DNA from: Acidovorax sp. NCPPB 3576
GTDB lineage: Bacteria > Pseudomonadota > Gammaproteobacteria > Burkholderiales > Burkholderiaceae_C
Direction of reading: 5' to 3'
Assembly (NCBI RefSeq): GCF_028473605.1
Contig: NZ_CP097267.1
Location: 1,666,501 to 1,730,500, forward strand
Length of the DNA stretch: 64,000 nt
Part shown: piece by piece, positions 1 to 9,471 of the stretch
How the letters are laid out: every line of letters begins with the position of its first letter
How positions within the stretch are numbered: the stretch's first letter is position 1
Notes under the pieces: model-generated
Told to the model about the DNA's origin: nothing
The model's input: only the letters and a program-made list of their open reading frames with translations
Database searches by the model: none
Made by a program: the position numbers and the translations under genes

Positions 1-146
1 CCCTGGCCGTGGGCGTGATGGACCGGCAGGGCGCGCCCGGCGTGCCGTTCGACGTGGAGGGTTCGGGCTATGGGTTTCGCGTGGTGCGCCGGATCGCGGC
101 GGACCAGGCGGAGATGCCGCAGCGCTGCGAGATGCGCCGGCCTTGA
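1..146 (+). CDS. 3' end of an unrecognised protein (partial)
   Basis: The frame that starts at position 3 is open from the window edge to a TGA at 144-146 and gives about 47 residues containing GSGYGFRVVRRIA. The amino-acid composition and GC-rich third positions look like real coding sequence, and no competing frame has a better start. The family cannot be named from this C-terminal fragment. A resemblance to C-termini of formylglycine-generating-enzyme-like proteins, which often end in GFR, was considered but is too weak to use. Confidence 0.45.
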   Translation, partial: LAVGVMDRQGAPGVPFDVEGSGYGFRVVRRIAADQAEMPQRCEMRRP

Positions 147-228
147 GCGGCGTCGCCCGTTCCCCTCGTTTTTTCCAACGCAGGCCCGGCCTGCCGCCGT
201 GCAAGGCATTTTCCTGTCGGAGATCCGG

Positions 229-309
229 ATGCAAAGAGTGATGACCCTTCTGGCCGTAGTCGGCGTGCTCGCGGCGCTGTTTGTCGCCTACCGGTACGGC
301 GTGTTCTGA
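229..309 (+). CDS. Possible 26-residue single-span membrane peptide
   Basis: ATG at 229 opens a 26-residue frame beginning MQRVMTLLAVVGVLAALF and ending YRYGVF, so nearly the whole peptide is one hydrophobic helix with a basic N-terminus and an aromatic/basic end. A weak purine stretch (CGGAG, 218-222) lies about six bases upstream. Tiny transmembrane proteins of this kind are common but rarely annotated. It could also be chance, since the same frame continues upstream without stop to at least position 70. Function unknown. Confidence 0.35.
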   Translation: MQRVMTLLAVVGVLAALFVAYRYGVF

Positions 310-650
310 GGCCCGTGCGCGGTTGCGGCGCGCAGGGCCGTACGGTGACCGGGACACCGACGGTTACATCCGCCCTGCCCGAGAGGGGGTGACGCCGCCC
401 GCCACATGGATAAGATCCGGGGCGCGCAAGAGCGGCAGCGTCTTTGTTGCCGCGACGACCCGGAACCCGGACACACCGGTCCATCCCCCGCCCCAGCCTC
501 TCCGGCCCCGCTGCGGGGATCCGCGGCCGTTCTGCTGCCCTCCAGCCGCGCGCGCCATCCAGCCGCCTCCCGCAGTGCCCACGCCCTTTCGGCCCCGGCG
601 CATGGGCGGCCTGGAACTTCTTTTTCCCGCCATCCCGAACAGGAGAAACC
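310..650. other. Intergenic stretch without a convincing gene
   Basis: About 340 bases of very GC-rich sequence between the possible small membrane peptide and the surface-protein pseudogene. Long open frames cross it on both strands but show no start with a ribosome site and no recognisable protein pattern. The only functional element seen is AGGAG at 641-645, five bases before the GTG start at 651. The promoter of the old surface-protein gene must lie here but no clear -35/-10 pair is visible. Confidence 0.5.
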
Positions 651-1785
651 GTGAAACTCAAGACCATTTCCAGGGCAGCCGCCGCGCTGCTCGGCACGCT
701 GGCCGTTGCCGGCACCGCGCATGCGGGCGTGATCGCCGGCACCGGCGCCACGCCCACCGGTGTGCAACTGGGTGCTGCCGATGCCGTCAACGTCCGGGTG
801 GTCGAAGGGCAGACGGGCCATGCGCTGATGGTTCCCTACTTCATGGCGCAGAACGGCCAGATGTCCGTGCTGCACCTGGTGAACACCGACTTCGAGAACG
901 GCAAGGCCGTGAAGGTGCGCTTTCGCGGCGCCAACAACGGCGACAAACAGCGCGGGCCTGCCGGCGCGCGGCAACTTCATGGTGTTCCCGCCTACGGACG
1001 CGGACGTGCCGCAGCCCGAGCGCTTCACCTCCGATCCGCTGCTGGTGTCCGGCGGCCTCGCGGCCCGCAACAAGGACATCCTGGGCAATACCTCCATGCC
1101 CACGACGGCCGCCGTGATCAAGGCCCGTTTCAACGACCTGCCCGACCTCTCCACCCCCATCTACCTGCCGGGCACCGCCGCCAGCGCGCGGGTGGCGGCC
1201 GGCGATCTGTCGCGGCTGCTGTCGGTGCGGGAATTCAAGAACCAGTACGTGCTGGACAGTTCCATCTCGGCCCGCACCGACTGGGTGGTGGCCACCCCCA
1301 CCAAGCGGTACAGCGTGGCGCGCGACTACCGCCAGACCGACCGCTCCAACCAGGGGGTCTACTCCGTCGTGCCGCCGGTGGGCGGCGGCGAGCAGTATTT
1401 CCACTCGGGCAACACCGAAACCGGCCAGAGCGTGTGCAGCACCTCCGGCACCTAGACGCTGCGCATCGCCGACCGCGACGCCGCCGTCGTCAGCAGCCAG
1501 ACTCCGCTCGACCCCTCCGCCAAGCATGAAAGCTGCGGCGCCGTGTCCGTGCTGTCCTTCGGCGGCGCGGGCGCCGACGTGCCCTCGGCGCTGTCGTCGT
1601 CCGTGAACCGGCGGGCGCTGTACCTGGGCTCGTTCCCGAACGGCTGGGCCAACCTGCCGGTGCCGGACGGCCGGGGCGTGCCGCTCATCGGTGCCGCGTT
1701 CGTGAAGCTGAGCAATCCCGGCGCGACGCCCGGCGTGGCCGCCAACTACGGGCTGACCTTCCCGCACATCGTCCGCGTGCCTTGA
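651..1785 (+). pseudogene. Decayed secreted surface-protein gene
   Basis: GTG at 651, with AGGAG five bases upstream, starts a good signal peptide (MKLKTISRAAAALLGTLA... cleaved near AHA-G) followed by VPYFMAQNGQMSVLHLVNTDF, the opening of a surface-protein family I recall in several copies in Acidovorax. After KVRFRGANNGD (about 945) the homologous text continues in another frame (PARGNFMVFPPTDADVP, from about 964). That frame meets an in-frame TAG at 1453-1455, and clear homologous-looking sequence then runs to TGA 1783-1785. Intact relatives, as I remember them, carry more than 100 extra residues at the frame change, so an internal deletion with frameshift is likely, plus the later nonsense codon. 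The product would be a truncated, probably useless peptide. Confidence 0.75.
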
Positions 1786-1994
1786 GATTTCTGTGGAAGA
1801 CGCGCATGGGTCTTCCCAGCGCTTCTTTCTACGGCCGATTGCGGACCTCTTTACCGTTGCCCCGTTGACAGTCCACCGAATGCTTTTGGAAAAGCAATCC
1901 CGTGTCGTGGCGGAGCAGGTGACGCTGCCGCAGCGCCGCGAGAGCAGCGGGAGGTTCTTTGAGGATGGCGGGCAAATCGTTTTTGGAAGGGCTC

Positions 1995-2019
1995 TTCGCG
2001 CACTGCCCGGTTGTTTCGC
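1995..2019 (+). promoter_or_regulatory. Plant-inducible-promoter (PIP / hrpII) box
   Basis: TTCGC at 1995-1999 and TTCGC at 2015-2019 are separated by exactly 15 bases. This is the textbook PIP box (TTCGC-N15-TTCGC), and equally the hrpII form TTCG-N16-TTCG, bound by HrpX/HrpB AraC-type activators of type III secretion genes in Xanthomonas, Ralstonia and Acidovorax. It lies 67 bases before the ATG at 2087. I do not see a perfect YANNNT -10 element at the classical 30-32 base spacing, which is the main weakness. Confidence 0.6.
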
Positions 2020-2086
2020 TCACGCCGATCCAAGCCGGTCGGTCGGGCAAGAAGATGCGAGGCCGATTGTTTTCACTTATTGCATC

Positions 2087-3109
2087 ATGGATTTCTTCCA
2101 CGACCTCGCTGCTTACACTGCGCTGCGACGGCAGACTGTCGATCGCGACAATGCCCATTCCCCTGAATCGCCACCGGCGTCGCCCAGGGGGTCTTCTTCC
2201 TTTTCGACCCATTCACTGCGCGAAGCTTTGCCCTCTCTTCCGCGCCGCGCAGCTTCTCCCGAACCGGACGGATCATCCAGTTGGCAAAGGGAAGCATTTT
2301 CCGGCTACGAGAGTCATGGCGGCTGGCAAGAGCACCACGGCGGCTGGCATGGTTCGTCCGCTGACTGGCACGGCGCGCCGGGCGGTGAATATCCGGCTGC
2401 CCCTGTCGATGCGTGGTCGTCTCCCGCCTGGGGCGCTCATGCCGGTTCCGACGTGGGCAGGGCCTCTGGGCACTTCCCAACCCCTTCCGCCGCTCCAGCG
2501 CTCGAGGCGCGGGCCCGAGAGTGGGTGGAGCTTTGCTCCACCACCTTGAGACACGACGGGGCGGACGAGCGGCTCGCGCAGGCGGTCCAGAATCTTTTCA
2601 TGGTATTCGTCGATTCCCCAACGTTCCGGCAGACCATGGCGACGATCGAGGCGGAGGGCCCGGTAGGGATGCGCGTCGATCCCGAAGTGGCCACTGCGTA
2701 TTTCGACGGGCAGCGAAGGCAAGTGGTACTGGGGGAGATGATGGCGCGCGACCCCTCCGTGGCAATGGGCGTTCTTGCCTTCGAATTGAGCAATGCTTCG
2801 TTGAGCAGTGCATTTCTGCAATGCGAGCGCAAGGCGGCCGAAACCCGGATGTCCCCCCGCGAATATGCCGAGGCCATAGAAGGGGTCGAATACAACTCGA
2901 GCCGCAACGTTCAGGCTTACTTCATGGAGGCGCTGCAGACAATGCGCCGGGCGGGCCTCGCCAACCAACCCCACGTATGGCATTGCAGGGTGACGGACCA
3001 GGGGCACATCGAGCCTAGTAACCAGTCGGAACAAGAGAATTTGGCCCAAACGCAGGTTTCTGGTCACTTCGGCCGCTACGAGCAGTCATACGCACAACGA
3101 AATAGCTGA
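2087..3109 (+). CDS. Candidate type III secreted effector, family unrecognised
   Basis: The frame is open from 1793, but the first ATG after the PIP box is 2087, giving 340 residues. No good Shine-Dalgarno precedes it. The first 50 residues contain nine Ser and five Pro (SPESPPASPRGSSS at 25-38), typical of type III export signals. Residues 77-96 hold a Gly/His/Trp-rich stretch with two HGGW copies and DWHG. A more globular, helical domain follows (about 130-340) with the run AFELSNAS around Glu233 and Cys residues near 148 and 247. No HExxH, Cys-His-Asp triad or other catalytic signature is evident, and no homologous family is recognised. Base composition of the 5' half and upstream DNA is visibly less GC-rich than the flanks, suggesting transfer. 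The gene converges with mltB, 29 bases apart. Effector status is inferred from the box and N-terminus only. Confidence 0.6.
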   Translation: MDFFHDLAAYTALRRQTVDRDNAHSPESPPASPRGSSSFSTHSLREALPSLPRRAASPEPDGSSSWQREAFSGYESHGGWQEHHGGWHGSSADWHGAPGGEYPAAPVDAWSSPAWGAHAGSDVGRASGHFPTPSAAPALEARAREWVELCSTTLRHDGADERLAQAVQNLFMVFVDSPTFRQTMATIEAEGPVGMRVDPEVATAYFDGQRRQVVLGEMMARDPSVAMGVLAFELSNASLSSAFLQCERKAAETRMSPREYAEAIEGVEYNSSRNVQAYFMEALQTMRRAGLANQPHVWHCRVTDQGHIEPSNQSEQENLAQTQVSGHFGRYEQSYAQRNS

Positions 3110-3138
3110 TCTCAGGCGCGGGCGCATAGCCCGTCGCC

Positions 3139-4221
3139 CTACCGCGCCGCCGCCACTTCGCGCCCCAGTTCGATCACCGCCATGGCGTAGTAGCTCGACC
3201 AGTTGTAGCGGGTGACGGCGTAGAAATTTTCGGTGCCGGCGAAGAAGGCCGGCGAGCCCACGCCGTTCTGCAGCTCCACCAGCGCCAGCGGGCCCCGGTG
3301 GGTGGCGCCGTCGCCTTGCACCATCGCGCCCAGTTCGGCCATGCGGGCCACGGTGAAGGTGGGCAGGATGTCGGGGGCGAGCAGGTCTTCGAGGCGCAGC
3401 CTTGCGGGGTCGAACTCGACGGCGTAGTGCGTGGGCATTCCGGTGGTCCAGCCGTGGCCCTTGAAGTAGTTGGCGACCGAGCCGATGGCGTCGGCAGGGC
3501 TGTGGAAGAGGTCGATGCGGCCGTCGCCGTCAAAGTCCACCGCATAGCGCGCCCAGCTGGAGGGCATGAACTGGCCCAGGCCCATGGCGCCGGCGTAGCT
3601 GCCGCGCGGCTCCAGCGGGTCGGCGTTGGTGCGCTGCATGAGGCTCAGGAACTGCTCCAGCTCGCCCCGGAAGAACGCCACGCGTTCGGCCGCGCGCGGG
3701 TGGGCGGCGGGAAAGTCGAACGACAGCGTGGCCAGTGCGTCGATGACGCGGAAGTTGCCCATCTGCTGGCCGTAGATGGTTTCCACGCCGATGATGCCGA
3801 CGATCATTTCCGCGGGCACGCCGTATTCGCGCTCGGCGCGGGCCAGGGTGTCGGCGTTGTCGCGCCAGAACCGCACGCCGGCGCGGATGCGCACGGGCTC
3901 GACGAAGCGGCTGCGGTACACGCGCCAGTTCTTGGGCGTGCCGGGCGGCGGCGGCAGCATGAGGCGCGGCACCTGGCTCAGAAAGCGCGCCTGGCCGATG
4001 GCTTGGCGCACCCATTCGCGGTCCAGGTCGCGGCGCGTGGCGATGTCGTCGGCGAACTGCATGGCATCGGCGCGCTGGTCGTAGAAGATCGCCGGCTGCG
4101 GGGCCGCGGCCGGGGCCCGGGGCGGGTTTTTCTTGGCAGATTTCTGGGCGATGGCGCCCGGGGACAGGAGGGCGGCGGCGATCAGCAGCAGGGCGTGGCG
4201 AAGGAAGGCGAAAGAGGGCAT
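3139..4221 (-). CDS. mltB: Lytic murein transglycosylase B
   Basis: This 360-residue protein cleaves the MurNAc-GlcNAc bond of peptidoglycan with formation of anhydromuramic ends. It has a signal sequence (MPSFAFLRHALLLIAAALL...AIAQ, about 26 residues) without a lipobox Cys, so it is a soluble periplasmic form rather than an obvious lipoprotein. The catalytic glutamate is Glu147 in GIIGVETIYGQQMGNF, matching the MltB signature. The SYAGAMGLGQFMPSSW block and a DFDGDGRIDL segment follow as in MltB. Start ATG at 4219-4221 leaves eight bases to the tgpA stop at 4230, so it is probably the last gene of the moxR-DUF58-tgpA-mltB series. Confidence 0.93.
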   Translation of the reverse strand: MPSFAFLRHALLLIAAALLSPGAIAQKSAKKNPPRAPAAAPQPAIFYDQRADAMQFADDIATRRDLDREWVRQAIGQARFLSQVPRLMLPPPPGTPKNWRVYRSRFVEPVRIRAGVRFWRDNADTLARAEREYGVPAEMIVGIIGVETIYGQQMGNFRVIDALATLSFDFPAAHPRAAERVAFFRGELEQFLSLMQRTNADPLEPRGSYAGAMGLGQFMPSSWARYAVDFDGDGRIDLFHSPADAIGSVANYFKGHGWTTGMPTHYAVEFDPARLRLEDLLAPDILPTFTVARMAELGAMVQGDGATHRGPLALVELQNGVGSPAFFAGTENFYAVTRYNWSSYYAMAVIELGREVAAAR

Positions 4222-4229
4222 GGAGGCGG

Positions 4230-6278
4230 TCAAGGGGTCGGCGTCTGGCGGGCGGGCCAGGGCAGGCGGCGCAGGTCGCGCCGCAGGTCGGCCAGGGCAG
4301 TGGCCGGTTCGGGGGCGTAGCGGGTGTGTTCCAGGCGCAGCAGCCAGTCGGCGATGGGGGCGCTGGCGGCGTCGCCGAACTGCGCCCGGGCCCGCTCGGC
4401 CATGGCGCGCGGCGGCAGGGTGGCGGGCAGGGGCAGGCCGGCGCGGGCGAGCCGGTCGCGGGCGTGGGCCAGCAGGCGCAGCCAGGGATCGTGCTGGCTG
4501 CGCTCCCACAGCGTCCAGCCGGCGCCGATGAGGGCGGCCAGCGCGGCCAGCCCGCCCAGTGCGCGCGCCAGGTCTTCCCAACTGGGCGATTCGATGCCCA
4601 GGGCCTTCAGCATGTCCAGCTGGCGGCTTTGCGTGTAGTTGAGCACCCACTGGTTCCAGCCGTTGTTGACGGCTTCCCACACGGCGCGCATCTGCTGCAC
4701 CATCCCGGGGCTGATCATGGTGTCCATGGCGTTGCCGAACACGCCGCGCGGGGCCTGCAGGCGCTGGAAAGCACCGATGCGGCCGGGTGAGACGGCGCCG
4801 GTGGGGTCCACGCGCACCCAGCCGCGGCCTTCGAGCCAGACTTCGGCCCAGGCGTGCGCATCGCTCTGGCGCACGGTCCAGTAGCCATCGACCCCGTTGC
4901 GCTCGCCGCCCTGGTAGCCGGTGACGATGCGCGCGGGAATGTCCATCGCCCGCATCAGCACGACGAAGGCCGAGGCGATGTGTTCGCAAAAGCCTTCCTT
5001 GATGTCGAACCAGAACGCGTCGGCCGTGTGCTGGCCGTACACGCCGGGCTCCAGCGTGTAGTTGTAGCCGCCGGTGCGCAGCCGGGCGAGGGCGGCGTCG
5101 ATCAGGGCGGGCGGGCCGCCGGCGGCCAGGCGCGGGTCGGCGAGCATCTCCTGCGCCAGGGCGCGGGTGCGCGGGTCGAATCCGTCGGGCAGCTCCACGT
5201 AGGAGCGCATCTGCCCGGTGCGCTGCGCCGGGCCGTGGGTGAAGCGGGGGTAGCTTTCGGCGCGGTAGCGCATGACCTCGTTGACTGGCCGGTTGACCAC
5301 CCACTGCAGCTCCTGCGTCATGAAGGCCGACAGGCCCTCGGGCAGCTCGGGCCGGTCCCGGGCCGTGTCCAGGGTGAGCAGCCAGGGGCGCCGCAGGGGC
5401 TCCAGCGTGACGGCGTAGCGGATGGGCTCGCCCTCGGTCCGCAGCCGCGCGGGCGCGGGCGGGCGAAAGGCCGAGGCCGGTGCGCCCGACTGCCCGAGGG
5501 CAAACCACTGGCGGCCGTTGAAGGCGGTGAGCACCGGGCCGCGAAAGTACAGGTCGCTCTGCGGCGGCGCCGCGCCGCCCGGCGTGTCGAACTGCACGCG
5601 CATCGCCACGCTGTCGTCCAGCGCCAGCGAGGCGACGTTGCCGATCTCCATCTCGCCCGACAGCCCGCTGCGCCCCGAGGGGTTGTCGTTGGGCATGCCC
5701 CACAGGGGCGCCATGCGCGGAAACAGCAGGAACAGCGCCAGCATGATGGGCGCGCCCAGCAGCGCCATCTTGCCGGCCGTGCGCATGGATTGCGCCAGCG
5801 GTGGGCGGCCCACGGGCATGTGCGCGTTGACCAGGGCGGTGAGCAGCCCCAGCAGCGCGACCAGCATGGCGGTGGCCGTGAGCAGCGACTGCGAGAAGAA
5901 GAAGTTGCTGAGCATCGTGAAGAAGCCCAGGAAGAAGATGACCATGGCGTCGCGCCGCGCGCGCAGCTCCAGCGTCTTGAGCGCCAGCAGCATCACGATG
6001 AGCGTGACGCCCGCATCGCGCCCCACGATCGTGCGGTGCGACGCCAGCGTGAGCGCCACCGACACCGCCAGCAGCCCGCCGGTGGCCCAGCGGCCCGGCA
6101 GCGGCCGGCCCTCCAGCGCCAGCCAGCCGCGCCACGCCAGCACCAGGGCGGCGAGCGCCGTGGTCCACACGGGCAGGTTGGCGGCCTGCGGCGCGATCAC
6201 CCAGGCGATGACGACGATGAGGAACAGGGTGTCGCGGGTGTCGCGCGGCAGGGTGGCGAGCGTCTGGCGCAGGCTCAT
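4230..6278 (-). CDS. tgpA: TgpA-type membrane transglutaminase-like protein (DUF3488)
   Basis: The 682-residue protein has several N-terminal membrane helices (about residues 15-195), then a large periplasmic region with a transglutaminase-like core, then a further helix near 580 and a cytoplasmic tail. The catalytic triad is visible: Cys431 in KEGFCEHIASAF, His475 in SDAHAWAEVW and Asp491 in VRVDPTG. This is the TgpA family, described in Pseudomonas as a periplasmic protein important for viability; the natural substrate is not settled. Encoded with DUF58 and MoxR genes, a standard bacterial trio in which MoxR is thought to remodel or activate a partner. Start ATG at 6276-6278. Confidence 0.92.
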   Translation of the reverse strand: MSLRQTLATLPRDTRDTLFLIVVIAWVIAPQAANLPVWTTALAALVLAWRGWLALEGRPLPGRWATGGLLAVSVALTLASHRTIVGRDAGVTLIVMLLALKTLELRARRDAMVIFFLGFFTMLSNFFFSQSLLTATAMLVALLGLLTALVNAHMPVGRPPLAQSMRTAGKMALLGAPIMLALFLLFPRMAPLWGMPNDNPSGRSGLSGEMEIGNVASLALDDSVAMRVQFDTPGGAAPPQSDLYFRGPVLTAFNGRQWFALGQSGAPASAFRPPAPARLRTEGEPIRYAVTLEPLRRPWLLTLDTARDRPELPEGLSAFMTQELQWVVNRPVNEVMRYRAESYPRFTHGPAQRTGQMRSYVELPDGFDPRTRALAQEMLADPRLAAGGPPALIDAALARLRTGGYNYTLEPGVYGQHTADAFWFDIKEGFCEHIASAFVVLMRAMDIPARIVTGYQGGERNGVDGYWTVRQSDAHAWAEVWLEGRGWVRVDPTGAVSPGRIGAFQRLQAPRGVFGNAMDTMISPGMVQQMRAVWEAVNNGWNQWVLNYTQSRQLDMLKALGIESPSWEDLARALGGLAALAALIGAGWTLWERSQHDPWLRLLAHARDRLARAGLPLPATLPPRAMAERARAQFGDAASAPIADWLLRLEHTRYAPEPATALADLRRDLRRLPWPARQTPTP

Positions 6279-6329
6279 GGGCGGGCACTCCGCGCCACCG
6301 GCAGGCGTTCGGCCGGCACAGACAATGCA

Positions 6330-6388
6330 TTGCTACTATTTTTGTAGCGGTATGCCCTAGTGTTGATTGCGCTGGATGGCATTTTGAT
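6330..6388 (+). repeat. Intergenic repeat, copy 1
   Basis: Starts TTGCTACTATTTTTGTAGC, then GGTATGCCCTAGTGTTGATTGC and GCTGGATGGCATTTT. The first part is an imperfect inverted repeat (GCTAC...GTAGC); the tail ATGCCCTAGTGTTGATTGCGCTGG is shared with the copies at 53260 and 59940. It lies in the 129-base gap between tgpA and the DUF58 gene, inside what is otherwise a plausible operon. Confidence 0.8.
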
Positions 6389-6407
6389 CATGAAAGGTGG
6401 GCGCCGT

Positions 6408-7448
6408 TCAGCACAGGGCCAGCGCTTCCAGGCAGCGGCGCCGGTGGGCGGCGCCGCTGTCCTGGGCGATCTCGCCGCTGGGCAGGCGCAGGCCGTATTC
6501 CACGCCCAGCCGGTCGGCCTGCAGCACCCAGGCGGCCAGGCGCGACAGGCGGGCTTCGGGGTCGCTCAGGCCGGTGACGGCCGGGTCGAGCCACAGTTCC
6601 TGCCGCTGGGCCTGCTGGGCGTCGCGGCTCACCAGGTCGTCGGTGCCGGTGGCCAGCGACTTGGCCGCCTTCTTCCAGACCACCAGCTTGAGCGGGTCGC
6701 CCCGGCGGTAGGCGCGCACGCCGTCGAATTCGCCGATGCCCTGCGTGGGCGTGCTGCCCGCGCCGCCCGAGCGCGGCTCGCCCGCGGGCAGCGGCGGCGG
6801 CGGCACTTCGGGCTGGGGATACACCAGCACCTGCGCCGCGGGCCGCCAGAGGGTCCAGACGCGGAAGGTGCCCAGCGGAAAGCGCGTCTCGGCCGTGAGC
6901 GTGGGCGCGTCGTGCAGCCCGCGCCGCAGCGGCTGGTAGGCCACCTGCACGCTGGCCGAGCCTTCGGCGGGCACGTCGGTCCAGACCCATTTGGTGTCCG
7001 TGCCCGCCCCGTGCACCGCCACCGCGATGCCGTGGCGCGCGGTGCGCCGCGTGTGGCTCAGTTGCACCTCCAGCGCGGTGCTGGTGCCCAGGAACTGCGG
7101 CTCGGGCGCCACCAGGTGCAGGGTGAGCCCGCGCAGCGTGCCGTGGCAGATGTGGATGCCCACCACCGCGCTGCCGGCCAGCAGGAAGGTGAGCAGGTAG
7201 CCCAGGTTGAGCTGGAAGTTGATGGACGCCACCAGCAGCACCAGCAGCGTGAGCGCCAGCATCCAGCCCGCGCCCGTGGGCAGGATGTACACATTGCGCT
7301 GGGTGAGCGTGACGGTGTCGGTGCGCTTGATGCGCGACTGCCACCAGCGCTGCCAGCGCCGCTGCAGGGCGGACAGCGGCCAGGGAGCCGCGCGCGGGGC
7401 GTTCGGCGGCAGCGGCGGGGTGAGCGGGGGCGGAGCGGCGGCCGGCAT
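6408..7448 (-). CDS. DUF58 domain protein
   Basis: A 346-residue protein with a Pro-rich N-terminus, two closely spaced membrane helices (roughly residues 50-95) and then a long domain ending in the DUF58 signature GEFDGVRAYRRGDPLKLVVW, followed by KKAAKS. DUF58 proteins are paired with MoxR ATPases and transglutaminase-like proteins; a von Willebrand-like fold is usually proposed. The start at 7446-7448 is the first in-frame ATG after the upstream moxR stop (7529). A longer form with a non-ATG start inside the Pro-rich stretch cannot be excluded. Confidence 0.9.
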   Translation of the reverse strand: MPAAAPPPLTPPLPPNAPRAAPWPLSALQRRWQRWWQSRIKRTDTVTLTQRNVYILPTGAGWMLALTLLVLLVASINFQLNLGYLLTFLLAGSAVVGIHICHGTLRGLTLHLVAPEPQFLGTSTALEVQLSHTRRTARHGIAVAVHGAGTDTKWVWTDVPAEGSASVQVAYQPLRRGLHDAPTLTAETRFPLGTFRVWTLWRPAAQVLVYPQPEVPPPPLPAGEPRSGGAGSTPTQGIGEFDGVRAYRRGDPLKLVVWKKAAKSLATGTDDLVSRDAQQAQRQELWLDPAVTGLSDPEARLSRLAAWVLQADRLGVEYGLRLPSGEIAQDSGAAHRRRCLEALALC

Positions 7449-7528
7449 GGCGGGGCTGGGCGATGTGGTGGGGGTCGGGGGAACAGGGAAAGGGGGATCG
7501 ATGGGCGGGCTGGCGGCAGAGGGCGGAT

Positions 7529-8449
<921 letters not shown>

Positions 8450-8486
8450 GGTGCGACGTTATCCGAAAAAGAACGAGGCTACGGGA

Positions 8487-9446
8487 ATGACTGTGGGCAT
8501 GACAGGCTATTTCACCCATCGCGAATGCTGGAAGCACGAGATGGGCCCGGGGCATCCCGAATGCCCGGCGCGGCTGGATGCCATCGAGGACCGACTGCTC
8601 GCCACCGGCGTGGCCGACGCGCTGGAACGCATCCAGGCCCCCGAGGCGTCGCTGGCCGACATCGAGCTGGCGCACGACCGCCGCCATGTGGACGCCCTGC
8701 GCGGCATGTCCGAGCGGCTGGCCGAAGAGCTGCTGGCCGGCGGCCCGGCGCATGCGCAGATCGACCCCGACACCTCCATCAACACCCACACCTGGAACGC
8801 CGCGCTGCGCGCCGCCGGCGCGGCCCTGGCCGCCACCGATGCGGTGATGGCGGGCGAACTGGAGAACGCCTTCTGCTGCGTGCGCCCGCCCGGCCACCAC
8901 GCCACGCGCGACAAGGCCATGGGGTTTTGCTTCTTCAACAACGTGGCCATCGCCGCGCGGTATGCCTTGAAGCGCCACGGCCTGCGCCGCGTGGCGGTGG
9001 TGGATTTCGACGTGCACCACGGCAACGGCACCGAGGACATCCTGGCCGGCGACGACCGCGTGCTGATGGTGGGCATCTTCCAGCACCCGTTCTATCCCTA
9101 CAGCGGCGACCGCGACCCGGCGCCCAACATGCTCAATGTGCCCGTGGCCGCCTACACGCGCGGCATGGACATCCGCGAGCTGATCGAGATGCTGTGGATT
9201 CCGCGGCTGGAGGCCTTCAAGCCCGAGATGATCTTCGTGAGCGCCGGCTTCGACGGCCACCGCGAGGACGACATGGGCCAGCTCGGCCTGACCGAGCAGG
9301 ACTACACCTGGATCACCCAGCGCGTGAAGGACGTGGCCCGCCGCCATTCCAAGGGCCGCATCGTCTCGTGCCTGGAGGGCGGCTACATGATGGATGCCCT
9401 GGCGCGCAGCGTGGAAGCCCACGTGCGCGTGCTGGCCGACCTGTGA
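8487..9446 (+). CDS. Histone-deacetylase-family (acetylpolyamine/acetoin-type) hydrolase
   Basis: 319 residues in the zinc-dependent arginase/deacetylase fold. Visible active-site pieces are PPGHHAT (His137-His138), DFDVHHGNGT with the zinc ligands Asp175 and His177, and SAGFDGH with Asp256. Bacterial members deacetylate acetylpolyamines, acetoin-related or protein substrates; the specific substrate cannot be told from sequence. GAGG at 8475-8478 is well placed for ATG 8487; a second in-frame ATG at 8499 is possible. The crotonase gene follows 25 bases downstream. Confidence 0.9.
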   Translation: MTVGMTGYFTHRECWKHEMGPGHPECPARLDAIEDRLLATGVADALERIQAPEASLADIELAHDRRHVDALRGMSERLAEELLAGGPAHAQIDPDTSINTHTWNAALRAAGAALAATDAVMAGELENAFCCVRPPGHHATRDKAMGFCFFNNVAIAARYALKRHGLRRVAVVDFDVHHGNGTEDILAGDDRVLMVGIFQHPFYPYSGDRDPAPNMLNVPVAAYTRGMDIRELIEMLWIPRLEAFKPEMIFVSAGFDGHREDDMGQLGLTEQDYTWITQRVKDVARRHSKGRIVSCLEGGYMMDALARSVEAHVRVLADL

Positions 9447-9471
9447 CCTTCTGCCTTAGCCGCCCTATTGC

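Noticed and set aside
281..1160. Long overlapping frames on both strands across the first kilobase
   Set aside because: They are compositional shadows of the surface-protein pseudogene and its GC-rich leader, without ribosome sites or family features.
2780..2800. Metalloprotease signature in the effector candidate (AFELSNA)
   Set aside because: It resembles the helix of HExxH zincins only loosely; both His residues are missing, so no protease activity is claimed.
3139..6330. One 1063-codon protein on the minus strand covering mltB and tgpA
   Set aside because: Only the last 360 codons are MltB. The first part is a shifted-frame shadow of tgpA, whose correct frame contains the full transglutaminase triad.
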